Positions 42,433 to 53,633 are shown, counted from the first letter of the stretch. The stretch is 64,000 nt of DNA from Ga0077523 sp038324085 (GCA_038324085.1 JBBQHP010000013.1:37631-101630), one strand, 5' to 3'. Program-made: numbers and translations. Notes: a model not told the origin generated them from the letters alone.

Positions 42433-43293
42433 ATGATCCGGTTTACGCCGTTCGCGGCCTTCGTTTGCTGCGCCGTCCTGGGCGCGGTCCCGGCGGTCAA
42501 GGCTCAGCAGACGCTCACCCTGGGCCTCATTCCCTCCGAGGATCCGCGCCTCGTGATCACCGAGGCGCAACCGATGGTGGATCGGCTCGCCCGGACGCTG
42601 AACATGACGGTGAAGCCGTTCGCCGCCACCGACTACAACGGCGTGATCGAGGCGATGCGCTCGAAGAAACTGGACCTCGCCTTCTTCGGTCCGTTCTCCT
42701 ACGTGCTGGCGGTGCAGGTTGCGGGCGCCGAAGCCTTCGCCACGATCCCGATCGGACGGGTGGGCGGCTCCTACCACAGCAGGATCATCGCCCGCAGGGA
42801 TCGCGGACTCGCTTCGCTCGCCGACCTGAAGGGCCGCAGCTTCGCGTTCGTCGATCCGGCGTCGACTTCCGGTTACCTGTTTCCGAAGGCGGCACTGGTG
42901 AGTGCCGGCTACGACCCCGAAACGTTCTTCGGCCGCGTCGTCTTCTCCGGCGGCCACGACGCCAGCGCGATCGCCGTGCAGAACGGCAAGGTGGACGCGG
43001 CAGCCGTGGCCGACGGCCTGCTCGAAGCCGCGATTGCGCGCGGCGTGGTCCGGAGCGAAGACATCGTGACCCTGTGGACCTCGGAGGAGATCCCGGGCCT
43101 GCCATTCGCGATGCGCCGCGACCTGCCACCGGAACTCAAGCAGCGGATCGTCGCGGCCTTCACCGCGATGCACGACGTCCCATGGGGCAAGCACGGCAAC
43201 ATCGATCATTTCGTCCCGGCCAGCGACGCCGCCTACGACGTGGTCCGGAACGCGGCGAAGGTGCTCAAGCTCGACTTGAAGAAGATGAAATGA
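42433..43293 (+). CDS. phnD: Phosphonate ABC transporter substrate-binding protein
   Basis: The 286-residue protein has a signal peptide (FVCCAVLGAVPAVKAQ). The PhnD ligand-binding pattern follows: LTLGLIPSEDPRLV, VKPFAATDYNGVIEAMRSKKLDLAFFGPFSYVLA and GRSFAFVDPASTSGYLFPKAAL. It would bind phosphonate or phosphite in the periplasm and hand it to PhnE. A clear AGAGGAG ribosome-binding site precedes the ATG. It leads the phnD-C-E unit with overlapping start and stop codons; 166 bases separate it from phnM. Confidence 0.9.
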   Translation: MIRFTPFAAFVCCAVLGAVPAVKAQQTLTLGLIPSEDPRLVITEAQPMVDRLARTLNMTVKPFAATDYNGVIEAMRSKKLDLAFFGPFSYVLAVQVAGAEAFATIPIGRVGGSYHSRIIARRDRGLASLADLKGRSFAFVDPASTSGYLFPKAALVSAGYDPETFFGRVVFSGGHDASAIAVQNGKVDAAAVADGLLEAAIARGVVRSEDIVTLWTSEEIPGLPFAMRRDLPPELKQRIVAAFTAMHDVPWGKHGNIDHFVPASDAAYDVVRNAAKVLKLDLKKMK

Positions 43294-44096
43294 TCGAGGT
43301 GCGCGACCTCGCCAAACGCTACGGCGCCATCACCGCGCTCGACGGCGTGAGCCTGCGGGTCGCACCGGGCGAGATGCTGGTCGTGCTCGGACCGTCGGGC
43401 GCCGGCAAGTCGACGCTGCTCCGCTGCATCAACCGCCTCGTGGCGCCGGACGCGGGCGAAGTGCGGGTTGCCGGACGCACCGTCGGCTCGGACGCGCGGC
43501 GGCTGCGCGATGTCCGCCGTGCGATCGGAATGATCTTCCAGAATCACAACCTCGTGCCGCGCCTGTCCGTGGTCAAGAACGTGCTGACCGGTCGCCTCGC
43601 TTCGATGCCGCTGGTGCCGTCGCTGCTGCAGGTGTTCCCGCGAGCCGACCTGGATCTGGCCCTCGAATGCCTCGACCGGGTCGGCCTGCGTGCACGCGCG
43701 TGGGAACGGTCCGATCGGCTGTCCGGCGGCCAGCAGCAGCGGGTCGGCGTCGCGCGCGCGTTGGCCCAGCGACCGCAAGCGATCCTCGCCGACGAACCGG
43801 TGGCGAGCCTCGATCCGAAAACCGCACGGCTCGTGCTCTCCGATCTCCGGCGCGCGGCCCACGAGCTGGGCATCGCGGTGCTCTGCAATCTTCATCAGGT
43901 CCACTTCGCGCGCGAGTTCGCCGACCGCGTGATCGGCATCAGTGCGGGGCGCGTGGTGTTCGAAGGCACTCCTGCGGCCCTGTCGCCGGACGCCCTCGCC
44001 CAGGTCTACCCCGGGATGGAAGACGAAAGCGATGCTCCGTCACCCCCCGGCCAGGAATCAGACGGCGTCGGCGGCAATGGGGCGCCGGCGTGGTGA
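43290..44096 (+). CDS. phnC: Phosphonate ABC transporter ATP-binding protein
   Basis: The 268-residue ABC ATPase has Walker A GPSGAGKST (34-42), the Q-loop IFQNHNLVPRLSV, signature LSGGQQQR (144-151), Walker B ILADEPVASLD, and the switch region NLHQVHFAREFADRVIG, which is typical of PhnC. It has a proline- and glycine-rich C-terminal tail of about 25 residues. It powers phosphonate import with PhnD and PhnE. Its ATG overlaps the phnD stop. Confidence 0.92.
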   Translation: MIEVRDLAKRYGAITALDGVSLRVAPGEMLVVLGPSGAGKSTLLRCINRLVAPDAGEVRVAGRTVGSDARRLRDVRRAIGMIFQNHNLVPRLSVVKNVLTGRLASMPLVPSLLQVFPRADLDLALECLDRVGLRARAWERSDRLSGGQQQRVGVARALAQRPQAILADEPVASLDPKTARLVLSDLRRAAHELGIAVLCNLHQVHFAREFADRVIGISAGRVVFEGTPAALSPDALAQVYPGMEDESDAPSPPGQESDGVGGNGAPAW

Positions 44097-44902
44097 CACC
44101 GCCCCGCCTCGCCTTCATTCTCGGTCGTCCCTGGGGCCGGCGGACCGCGCTCAACTGGCTGGTCGTGGTGATCGCCGTCGGCGGCGTGCTCGGATGGACT
44201 GCGGGCAATGTCGAATTGAGCCTGGGCGAGCTGGTGCGGGGCGCCGGCTGGATGGGCGAGTTCCTGGGCCGGATGCTGCCGCCCCACTGGGGCTACCTGG
44301 GCGCGTTGCTGCCGAAGGCGGGGGAGACCCTGCAGATCGCGCTCTGGGGCACCCTGCTCGCACTCGTGCTGGCGCTCCCGCTCACGTTTCTCGGTGCGCG
44401 CAACTTCAGTCCGAATCCGGTGCTCTATCACGGCGTGCGGCAGATCTTCAACGCCGTGCGGGGCATCAACGAGCTGGTGTTCGCCCTGCTCTTCACGGCC
44501 GCCGTGGGGCTGGGACCGTTCGCGGGCGTGCTCGCGCTCGCGATCCATGGCGCCGGCATGCTCGGCAAGTTTTTCTGCGACGCCATCGAGGAAGTGGACC
44601 CCGGACCGGTGGAAGCGCTGCGCGCCACCGGCGCCCGGCCGCTGCAGATCGCCGCCTTCGCGGTGCTGCCGCAGGTATGGCCGTCATGGATCTCCGCCGG
44701 CCTCTACCGGTTCGAGACCAACCTGCGCTCGGCCACGGTCCTGGGCATGGTGGGTGCCGGGGGCATCGGCTTCGAACTGGTCGCGAGCATGAAACTGTTC
44801 CAGTACGAGGACACGGCGATCTGCGTGCTGCTGATCCTCGCGATGGTGATGGCCACCGACGCCCTGGCGTCGCGACTGCGCGCGAAAGTGCTCGAAAGCT
44901 GA
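44093..44902 (+). CDS. phnE: Phosphonate ABC transporter permease
   Basis: The 269-residue membrane protein has about six segments. The permease coupling loop reads EEVDPGPVEALRATGARPLQIAAFAVLPQVWPSW, and the LRSATVLGMVGAGGIGFEL segment is typical of PhnE. It forms the inner-membrane channel for phosphonate uptake. It begins with GTG, overlapping the phnC stop. A single permease gene is present, as in many beta- and alphaproteobacteria. The dusA gene follows after 44 bases and is probably separate. Confidence 0.9.
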   Translation: MTPPRLAFILGRPWGRRTALNWLVVVIAVGGVLGWTAGNVELSLGELVRGAGWMGEFLGRMLPPHWGYLGALLPKAGETLQIALWGTLLALVLALPLTFLGARNFSPNPVLYHGVRQIFNAVRGINELVFALLFTAAVGLGPFAGVLALAIHGAGMLGKFFCDAIEEVDPGPVEALRATGARPLQIAAFAVLPQVWPSWISAGLYRFETNLRSATVLGMVGAGGIGFELVASMKLFQYEDTAICVLLILAMVMATDALASRLRAKVLES

Positions 44903-44946
44903 GGCCGGGCTCTGCGATAATCCGCGCCCCGGCCCGGAACCAGCCC

Positions 44947-45960
44947 ATGACGCCCCACGCCGCCTCGCATCGTTTCTGCGTCGCGCCGATGATGGATCTC
45001 ACCGATCGTCACGCGCGTGCCTTCCTGCGCGTGCTCTCCCGGCGCGCGCGGCTGTATACCGAGATGATCACCACCGGCGCCCTGCTGCACGGCGACGCGC
45101 CGCGCTTCCTCCGCTTCGACGCCACCGAGCATCCGGTCGCGATCCAGCTGGGTGGCAGCGACCCTCGCGAGCTCGCCACGTGCGCCCGGATGGCCGAGGA
45201 TGCGGGCTTCGACGAAGTGAACCTCAACGTGGGTTGCCCGAGCGACCGCGTGCAGTCCGGTCGCTTCGGCGCCTGCCTGATGGCCGAACCTCAGCTCGTC
45301 GCAGAAGGCGTGGCCGCGATGTTGGCCGCGGTATCCATTCCGGTGACGGTCAAGACGCGCATCGGCATCGACCGCGACGAATCCACCGAGCGCCTCGATA
45401 CGCTCGTGGGCGCGCTCGCGGCGGTCGGATGCGGCATCCTGATCGTGCATGCGCGCAAGGCGTGGCTGGACGGCCTGTCGCCGAAGGAAAACCGCACGCT
45501 GCCGCCGCTGCGCCACGACGTGGTGCACGCGCTGAAACGCGCGCATCCCGGCCTCACGATCGTGCTGAACGGCGGTCTCGTCGATCTCGCTGAAGCGAAG
45601 TCTCACCTCGCGCAGGTCGACGGGGTGATGCTGGGCCGCGAGGCCTACTACAACCCGTGGCTGCTCGCCCGCGTCGATCCCGAATTGTTCGGCGAACGGG
45701 CACCCGTCGCATCGCGCGCGGAAGCCGTCGAGCGCTTCCTGCCCTACATCGCGCGCGAACTCGCGCAGGGCACGCCGCTATCCGCGATGGCCCGGCACCT
45801 CATCGGGCTCTACCAGGCCGTTCCAGGTGCGCGCGCCTGGCGCCGCACGCTGTCCGAGAACGTTCATCGCCCGGGCAGCGGCCTGGACGTCGTCCGGCAG
45901 GCGCTGGATTGCGTGGCATCGCGCGACGAAATGCCGGAAACGGCTGCAGTCGAATGCTGA
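44947..45960 (+). CDS. dusA: tRNA-dihydrouridine(20/20a) synthase
   Basis: The 337-residue flavoenzyme starts FCVAPMMDLTDRHARAFLR. It has LQLGGSDPRELATCARMAEDAGFDEVNLNVGCPSDRVQSGRFGACLM, given here only as a region (about residues 66-112), with catalytic Cys97. KENRTLPPLRHDVVHALK and GLVDLAEAKSHL follow. DusA reduces uridine 20/20a in the tRNA D-loop using FMN and NADPH. The length and motifs are typical. It precedes the CbiX-type chelatase gene by 10 bases. Confidence 0.93.
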   Translation: MTPHAASHRFCVAPMMDLTDRHARAFLRVLSRRARLYTEMITTGALLHGDAPRFLRFDATEHPVAIQLGGSDPRELATCARMAEDAGFDEVNLNVGCPSDRVQSGRFGACLMAEPQLVAEGVAAMLAAVSIPVTVKTRIGIDRDESTERLDTLVGALAAVGCGILIVHARKAWLDGLSPKENRTLPPLRHDVVHALKRAHPGLTIVLNGGLVDLAEAKSHLAQVDGVMLGREAYYNPWLLARVDPELFGERAPVASRAEAVERFLPYIARELAQGTPLSAMARHLIGLYQAVPGARAWRRTLSENVHRPGSGLDVVRQALDCVASRDEMPETAAVEC

Positions 45961-45970
45961 TCGCCGCGCG

Positions 45971-46333
45971 ATGAAGGCCCTCCTGCTGCTCGCGCACGGG
46001 TCGCGCGACCCGGCATGGACAGCTCCCTTCGATCGGCTGCGTGCGAAAGTGCTCGCTCGGCAGCCCGGCGCGCTAGCCGAGAGTGCTTACCTGGAACATA
46101 CGGATCCCACGGTCGCGGTCGCCGCCGCACGGCTTGCTGAACGCGGCGCGACCGAGATCGAGATGATTCCCTTGTTTCTCGGTCCCGGAGGGCACGTGCG
46201 CTCCGATCTCCCCAGGCTCGCGGAGGAGATCCGTTCGGCGCACCCGGGGTTGCAGGTGAGCGTGGCCGCGCCGATCGGCGAAGCAGACACGGTGCTGGAT
46301 GCGATCGCCGAGTATTGCCTGCGGCCTGCCTGA
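45971..46333 (+). CDS. cbiX: Sirohydrochlorin chelatase-like (CbiX family) protein
   Basis: The 120-residue protein has the small chelatase pattern LLLLAHGSRDPAWTAPFDRL with His9, and MIPLFLGPGGHVRSDLPRLAEEI with His75 as second ligand. Small CbiX proteins insert cobalt, or iron in some cases, into sirohydrochlorin. Here it converges with a SUMT gene (cobA), and a siroheme-dependent reductase gene is 4 kb away. Iron insertion for siroheme is therefore plausible. It is half the size of the double-domain CbiX, so it works as a dimer. Confidence 0.85.
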   Translation: MKALLLLAHGSRDPAWTAPFDRLRAKVLARQPGALAESAYLEHTDPTVAVAAARLAERGATEIEMIPLFLGPGGHVRSDLPRLAEEIRSAHPGLQVSVAAPIGEADTVLDAIAEYCLRPA

Positions 46334-46384
46334 GGCGCGCCTTGTTCACGGTAGAGGATCGAGCAACAGATCTGTCCAGAAGCG

Positions 46385-47140
46385 CTACGCGGCCTGCTCC
46401 TCGAGCACTGCAGTAACGGCCTGCGCCGCGTCGCAGTCCCGCAGAACTTCGCCGACCAGCAACAGCACGGCCACGCTTGCGTCGACCGACGCAGCCAGGC
46501 CAGCCGCAGTCTCCAAGGTTCCGAGCCAGTGCCGCTCCTGCGGCAACGACGCGTTCTCCACGGCGGCCAGCGGGGTCGATCCCGGCCGTCCGGCCGCTAT
46601 CAAGCGGCGAGCAATCTCGACGATCTCGCGCCCGCCCATGTACAGGACCGCCGTGTCGGCACCCATCGCAGCATCGAGCCAATGGCTGTCGCTCTCGTCC
46701 GCACCCACCCGCGGTGTGACGAAAGCCACGCTGCGCGCGAGCCCACGTCGCGTCAGCGAAGTCTGCAACTGCGCACTCGCTGCGAATGCCGCCGTGATCC
46801 CGGGCACGACCTCGCACGCGATGCCCGCGTCCTCAAGGGCGGCAAGTTCTTCCTCGGCACGACCGAACAGCATCGGGTCACCGCCCTTGAGGCGCACCAC
46901 CACTTCGTATTTGCCCGCGGCATCCACGAGCTGCTTGTTGATGAAGCGCTGTGCGGTCGAAGGGCGGCAAGCGCGTTTGCCCACGGCGACCTTCATCGCT
47001 CTTGGCGCCAGTGCGAGGACTTCCTCGCTGACGAGAGCGTCGTGCAACACCACATCGGCCGTGGCGAGCAGGCGCGCCGCGCGCAGGGTCAGGAGATCCG
47101 CCGCGCCCGGGCCGGCACCCACCAGATAGACTCTTCCCAT
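46385..47140 (-). CDS. cobA: Uroporphyrinogen-III C-methyltransferase (SUMT)
   Basis: The 251-residue protein has VYLVGAGPGAADLLTLRAARLLATADVVLHD at the start, YEVVVRLKGGDPMLFGRAEEE, and VVPGITAAFAASAQL, the SAM-binding pattern of SUMT. It methylates uroporphyrinogen III to precorrin-2, the precursor of siroheme and cobalamin. Its ATG follows the cysN stop directly. It is single-domain, without the CysG dehydrogenase/chelatase half. Its operon place shows its product feeds the siroheme of the sulfite reductase. Confidence 0.92.
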   Translation of the reverse strand: MGRVYLVGAGPGAADLLTLRAARLLATADVVLHDALVSEEVLALAPRAMKVAVGKRACRPSTAQRFINKQLVDAAGKYEVVVRLKGGDPMLFGRAEEELAALEDAGIACEVVPGITAAFAASAQLQTSLTRRGLARSVAFVTPRVGADESDSHWLDAAMGADTAVLYMGGREIVEIARRLIAAGRPGSTPLAAVENASLPQERHWLGTLETAAGLAASVDASVAVLLLVGEVLRDCDAAQAVTAVLEEQAA

Positions 47141-48463
47141 CTACGCCGCCCCTATTGCGTCATCCACCCGACCCATGATCATCCCGGCCGCGGACGTCTG
47201 ATTGGTTGCTGCGTCGATCAGGATGAACGCGCCGGTGGCAGGGAGGCGGGCATGGACATCACAAATGATCGGCTGCTGGGTGGTGAGCGATACCCGACCG
47301 ATATCGTTCATGACCAGCGTGTCGGCGACCACCGCGGCCGAGAGCGAATGGACGTCGAGCTTGCCCGCCACCGCATCCACGCGGACCTGCGTCGTCTTCG
47401 TGCCATGGCGCAGCAGATACTTGCGCCGGGGATCGAGCGGCGTGCGATCGAGCCAGCATAGCTCCGCCTCGAACTGCTTTGCGAGTCGCGGATGGTCGTC
47501 GGCATCGACGATGACGTCGCCGCGCGACACATCGACATCGCGATCGAGTCGCACAGTGACCGACCGACCGGCCACGGCGTCGTCGAGACGGCGGTCGAGT
47601 GTCTCGATCGAGGCCACCCTCGCAGTCTCGCCGCCGGGTAGCACCCGGATCATCTGCCCGCACTTCAACACGCCGGAGCGCACCTGCCCTGCATAGCCGC
47701 GGAAATCGTCCACCGCACTGCCGTTGGCCCGGATCACCAGCTGCACCGGATAGCGCAGCGGCTCGATCGCATCCGTGCGCTCGGCCGGCAATGTCTCGAG
47801 CAGTTCCAGCAACGGCGGCCCGTCGTACCACGGCGTGCGCGCGCTCGGACGCACCACGTTGTCGCCTTCGAGTGCGCTGATCGGAATGTAGTGCACGTCC
47901 CGGAGGCCGAGACGTGCGGCGATCGCGGAATATTCGGCGCGCACGTGGTCGAACACCGCGCGGTCGAAGCCCACGAGATCGATCTTGTTGACCGCCACGA
48001 TGATGTGGCGGATGCCGAGCAGTTTCGCGATCGCCGAGTGCCGTTTGGTCTGCGGCAGCAGTTCGCCCGTGCCGACCCGGGTCACGTCCACCAGGACGAT
48101 GGCGGCGTCCGCGGTGCTCGCACCGGTGACCATGTTGCGCGTGTATTGCTCGTGCCCCGGCGCGTCGGCGATGATGAACTTGCGCACCGGGCTCGCGAAA
48201 TAGCGGTACGCGACATCGATCGTGATGCCCTGCTCGCGCTCGGCCTCGAGCCCGTCGGTCAGCAGCGAGAGATCGAGCCCGTCGCCCGCCGTGCGCTTGC
48301 GGGTTGCACGGGTCACCGCCGCCAGTTGATCGGCGTAGATGCCCTTGGCTTCGTACAGGAGCCGGCCGATCAGCGTGCTCTTGCCGTCGTCGACGCTGCC
48401 GGCCGTGATGAAGCGCAGGACGCCACGGTCCTCGAGATCGAGTTTGCGCACTGGTGCATTCAT
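47141..48463 (-). CDS. cysN: Sulfate adenylyltransferase subunit 1 (GTPase)
   Basis: The 440-residue protein is an EF-Tu-like GTPase: P-loop AGSVDDGKST (21-30), GITIDVAYRYFA, DAPGHEQYTRNMVTGAS, and NKIDLVGF for guanine. Beta-barrel domains follow. It makes APS from sulfate and ATP with CysD, driven by GTP hydrolysis. The length is that of plain CysN; no APS-kinase domain is fused, which agrees with the APS-type CysH here. It follows cysD by 71 bases and precedes cobA directly. Confidence 0.95.
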   Translation of the reverse strand: MNAPVRKLDLEDRGVLRFITAGSVDDGKSTLIGRLLYEAKGIYADQLAAVTRATRKRTAGDGLDLSLLTDGLEAEREQGITIDVAYRYFASPVRKFIIADAPGHEQYTRNMVTGASTADAAIVLVDVTRVGTGELLPQTKRHSAIAKLLGIRHIIVAVNKIDLVGFDRAVFDHVRAEYSAIAARLGLRDVHYIPISALEGDNVVRPSARTPWYDGPPLLELLETLPAERTDAIEPLRYPVQLVIRANGSAVDDFRGYAGQVRSGVLKCGQMIRVLPGGETARVASIETLDRRLDDAVAGRSVTVRLDRDVDVSRGDVIVDADDHPRLAKQFEAELCWLDRTPLDPRRKYLLRHGTKTTQVRVDAVAGKLDVHSLSAAVVADTLVMNDIGRVSLTTQQPIICDVHARLPATGAFILIDAATNQTSAAGMIMGRVDDAIGAA

Positions 48464-48534
48464 GTCGTTTATTTCAGCCTGGTCTCGTGCGATGGGTGCT
48501 GCAACGCCGCTAAGTCGCGGTGATGCCCGGATAC

Positions 48535-49458
48535 TCAGAAGTACCCCTCCTTCTTGCGACGCTCCATCGATGCGTCGGACGTCTGGTCGTCCATGCGGGT
48601 GGCGCCACGCTCGGTGATGTCGGTCACGACGGTCTCGGCCACGATCGCCTCCGGCGTAGCGGCGTCGCTCGCCACCGGGCACGTGCAACTGATGTCGCCC
48701 ACGGTGCGAAACCGCACCAGCCGCGTTTCGACGACCTCGCCGGCGCGCGGCGGCGTCAGCGGGGTTACCGGGACGAGCAGCCCGCTGCGCGGCACGACCT
48801 GCCGGCGATGCGCGTAATACAGCGACGGCAGCGCGAGCTTCTCGCGCGCGACGTACTGCCATACGTCGAGCTCGGTCCAGTTCGAAATGGGAAACACGCG
48901 CACGTTCTCGCCCTTGTGCACGCGGGCGTTGTACAGGTTCCACAGCTCCGGCCGCTGGGCCTTCGGATCCCATTGCCCGAACTCGTCCCGGAACGAGAAC
49001 ACCCTTTCCTTCGCACGCGCCTTTTCCTCGTCGCGGCGGGCACCGCCGATCAACGCATCGAAGCCGAATTCGGCGATGGCCTCCAGCAACGTGACCGACT
49101 GGGCGGCATTGCGCGAATCGAACTCGGAACGAAGCACGACCGTGCCGCGCGAGATCGAATCTTCGACGGATCGGACGATCAGGCGCTCACCCAGTTCCGC
49201 CACGCGCGCATCGCGGAACTCGATGACCTCCGGAAAATTGTGGCCGGTGTCGATGTGCATCAACGGAAACGGGAAGCGCGCGGGCCGGAAAGCCTTCTCG
49301 GCCAGGCGCAGCAGCACGCAGCTGTCCTTGCCGCCGGAGAACAGCAGCGCGGGATTGGCGCACTCCGCAGCGACTTCGCGCAGGATGTAGATGGCCTCGG
49401 ACTCGAGCCAGTCGAGATGGTCGAGACGGGAGCGGGCGACGTGCAGATCGGTGATCAA
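48535..49458 (-). CDS. cysD: Sulfate adenylyltransferase subunit 2
   Basis: The 307-residue protein has the PP-loop SGGKDS at 41-46, FPLMHIDTGHNFPEVIEFRD, and GGARRDEEKARAKERVFSFRD; the C-terminal region ends with RRKKEGYF. It is the adenylating subunit paired with CysN. Translation starts at a TTG at 49458 that overlaps the stop of cysH (TTGA), giving coupled translation in the cysI-DUF934-cysH-cysD-cysN unit. The length is typical. Confidence 0.94.
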   Translation of the reverse strand: MITDLHVARSRLDHLDWLESEAIYILREVAAECANPALLFSGGKDSCVLLRLAEKAFRPARFPFPLMHIDTGHNFPEVIEFRDARVAELGERLIVRSVEDSISRGTVVLRSEFDSRNAAQSVTLLEAIAEFGFDALIGGARRDEEKARAKERVFSFRDEFGQWDPKAQRPELWNLYNARVHKGENVRVFPISNWTELDVWQYVAREKLALPSLYYAHRRQVVPRSGLLVPVTPLTPPRAGEVVETRLVRFRTVGDISCTCPVASDAATPEAIVAETVVTDITERGATRMDDQTSDASMERRKKEGYF

Positions 49459-50204
49459 GGGCGGGGCGCTCCGGCGCGTTGCAGCGTTCCATCGGGGGCG
49501 ACGTGCAGGCCGCATTCCTTGCTGTCGGCGGTCTCCCACCACCAGCGGCCCGCGCGCACGTCCTCGCCGGGGTGGACGGCCCGGGTGCACGGCTCGCAGC
49601 CGATGGACGGGTAGCCCCGATCGTGCAACGCGTTGTACGGCACGTCGTGCTCGCGCAGATGGGCCCACACGTCCGCTTCGCTCCAGTCGGCGAGCGGATT
49701 GAACTTCGCAATGCCGTGGATCGCGTCGTGCTCGCGCAGGCCGAGCTGCGTCCGGGTACTTGACTGGGACCGGCGCAGGCCGGTGATCCAGGCGTCCTTG
49801 CCCGCGAGTGCGCGGGCCAGCGGTTCGACCTTGCGGATGCGGCAGCAGGCCTTGCGCAGTTCCACGGATTCGTAGAAGCCGTCGCGGCCATGGGTGCGCA
49901 CATAGGCATCGACCGCCACGGCGTCCGGACGGATCACGGCGATGTCGCGGCCGTACCGCGCCTTGACCCGGTCGATGACATCGAGCGTCTCGCGGTGCAG
50001 GCGCCCGGTATCGAGCGTGAAGATCTCCACCGGCAGCCGGGCACTCAGGATGACGTCGGTGAGCACCATGTCTTCGGCACCCAGGCTGCTGGCGAGGGCC
50101 ACGCGCGCATGGTCCCGGGTAATCGCCCGGAGCGTTGCGACCAGCGTGCCCGCCAGCGCCGCCGCATCGGTAACGCGAACAACGGAATCCGCCGGAGCGT
50201 TCAT
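49455..50204 (-). CDS. cysH: Assimilatory adenylyl-sulfate (APS) reductase
   Basis: The 249-residue PP-loop protein has SSLGAEDMVLTD and FTLDTGRLH for nucleotide binding. A cysteine pair lies at CysCys120-121, CEPC at 203-206, and the catalytic ECGLH has Cys231. The two cysteine pairs that bind a 4Fe-4S cluster mark the APS-using form; PAPS reductases lack them. It reduces APS to sulfite, so no APS kinase is needed. Start at 50204 gives the family length. Confidence 0.94.
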   Translation of the reverse strand: MNAPADSVVRVTDAAALAGTLVATLRAITRDHARVALASSLGAEDMVLTDVILSARLPVEIFTLDTGRLHRETLDVIDRVKARYGRDIAVIRPDAVAVDAYVRTHGRDGFYESVELRKACCRIRKVEPLARALAGKDAWITGLRRSQSSTRTQLGLREHDAIHGIAKFNPLADWSEADVWAHLREHDVPYNALHDRGYPSIGCEPCTRAVHPGEDVRAGRWWWETADSKECGLHVAPDGTLQRAGAPRP

Positions 50205-50211
50205 CGCACGC

Positions 50212-50761
50212 TCATGCCTGCTGCCGCAGCCGGATGGAATCCTGCCCCGGCGATTCCGGCCACGCACGCGCCTTGCGGCGAAACGCGGGCGCTGCCTGAT
50301 CCCACGAACCCTGATATGCATCGCTGAACGCATGCAACGCCTCGAGCGCGGTCGCGAGACTACGATCCGGGCGGACCGCGAACGCATCGAAGCCGACCCG
50401 GTGCATGTAGAAGAGCTGGTCGGGAAGCACGTCGCCGATGGCGCGCAGTTCGCCGCGCCAGCCGAAGCGCGAGCGCAGCAGATACGCGATCGAATAGCCC
50501 CGCCCGTCCGTGAACCTGGGGAAGTCGACCGCCACGAGTGGCAGCCGTCCGAGCCATGGCGCAATCTGCCCGGGTTCGTCCGTGCCCGCCAGCCAGACCG
50601 CGACGTCGCCACGCGCGACGAACGATTCGGCACTGGCCAGCCACGGGGCGAGCGGCACGATCACCTTGCCGGCCGGAAGCTCGCCGGCGGCAAGTGGCGC
50701 GGTCGCATCCGGCCGCAGGACCTGCCAGTCGTCCGGCATCACGGTGCGACCACGAATGATC

Positions 50762-50769
<8 letters not shown>
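50212..50769 (-). CDS. DUF934 protein of the sulfite reductase operon
   Basis: The 185-residue protein has the DUF934 pattern, VDFPRFTDGRGYSIAYLLRS with LRAIGDVLPDQLFYMHRVGF. It is widely found between sulfite reductase and cysH in beta- and gammaproteobacteria. Its biochemical role is unknown; it is thought to assist the reductase. The start overlaps the end of the reductase gene by 8 bases, and cysH begins 7 bases after its stop. Confidence 0.88.
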
Positions 50770-52456
<1,687 letters not shown>

Positions 52457-52574
52457 GGAACTCCTGTTGGCGAATGCAATCCGGCGCGACCCCGGACTCT
52501 ATCTTTCGGCGTCAAGGCCGGGAACGATCCAATAGGCGTTTGCTTAGTCCGGACGGGAATTAGACGGCCGGCGC

Positions 52575-53633
52575 TCAGGCGGCGAACACCCGGACCTGTC
52601 GCGGACGCACCAGCACGCGATCGCCGGCCACGAGCGCGAGGCTGCCTGCGAGCTCGCGGCTGATCTCCGCGTGGATCGGCACCGCCCCGTCGTCCGGTTG
52701 CAGGTCGATCCGCACGACCGGGCCCACGGCCAGCAGGTGCTCCACACGGGCTGCGATGCCGTGCTCGCCGTGGATGGGGCGCACGACATCGATGTCGTGC
52801 GGCCGGGCGTAGGCCACTGCCGCGCCCGACGGGCTCTCGCCGTGGGTCGGCACCGGCACTTCACCGCGCCCGATCAAAGCGCGACCTTCGTCCATGCGGC
52901 CATGGAACAGGTTCACGTTGCCGAGGAACTGGTACACGAAGGCGTTCACCGGATGGTCGTAGACTTCCTGCGGCGTGCCGACCTGCTGGATGCGGCCTTC
53001 GTTCATCACGACCACGCGATCCGACACCTCCAGCGCTTCGTCCTGATCGTGCGTCACGAACACGCTGGTGATGTGCATCTCGTCATGGAGGCGGCGCAGC
53101 CAGCGCCGCAGTTCCTGGCGCACCTTGGCATCGAGCGCACCGAACGGCTCGTCGAGCAGCAGCACCTGCGGCTCGACGGCCAGCGCGCGCGCGAGCGCGA
53201 TGCGCTGGCGCTGCCCGCCCGAGAGCTGCTGCGGATAGCGATCGGCCAGCCAGTCGAGCTGGACCAGTCCGAGCAATTCCATGACCTTGCGCCGGATCTC
53301 GGATTCCGCGGGGCGACGCTGCTTCGGACGCACGCGCAGTCCGAACGCCACATTCTCGAAGATGCTCATGTGACGGAACAACGCATAGTGCTGGAACACG
53401 AAACCGACGTTGCGCTCGCGTACATGCTGGCTCGTCGCGTCCGCGCCGTGGAACAGGACCTGCCCCGAGTCCACGGTTTCGAGGCCAGCGATCACGCGCA
53501 GCAACGTGGTCTTGCCCGATCCCGACGGCCCCAGCAGCGCGAGCAGCTCGCCGCTCCTGACCTCCAGACTGACGTTGTCGAGCGCCGCAAAGGTGCCGAA
53601 GCGCTTGTTCAATCCCTTGACCTCGATGCTCAC
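52575..53633 (-). CDS. cysA: Sulfate/thiosulfate ABC transporter ATP-binding protein
   Basis: The 352-residue protein has Walker A GPSGSGKTT (35-43), FQHYALFRHMS, signature LSGGQRQR, LLLDEPFGALD, and a C-terminal OB-like regulatory domain with VAYARPHDIDVV. It drives sulfate or thiosulfate uptake. The GTG start overlaps the cysW stop (GTGA). It is last of the sbp-cysT-cysW-cysA operon, with 118 bases to cysI, so separate transcription of the reductase genes is possible. Confidence 0.94.
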   Translation of the reverse strand: MSIEVKGLNKRFGTFAALDNVSLEVRSGELLALLGPSGSGKTTLLRVIAGLETVDSGQVLFHGADATSQHVRERNVGFVFQHYALFRHMSIFENVAFGLRVRPKQRRPAESEIRRKVMELLGLVQLDWLADRYPQQLSGGQRQRIALARALAVEPQVLLLDEPFGALDAKVRQELRRWLRRLHDEMHITSVFVTHDQDEALEVSDRVVVMNEGRIQQVGTPQEVYDHPVNAFVYQFLGNVNLFHGRMDEGRALIGRGEVPVPTHGESPSGAAVAYARPHDIDVVRPIHGEHGIAARVEHLLAVGPVVRIDLQPDDGAVPIHAEISRELAGSLALVAGDRVLVRPRQVRVFAA

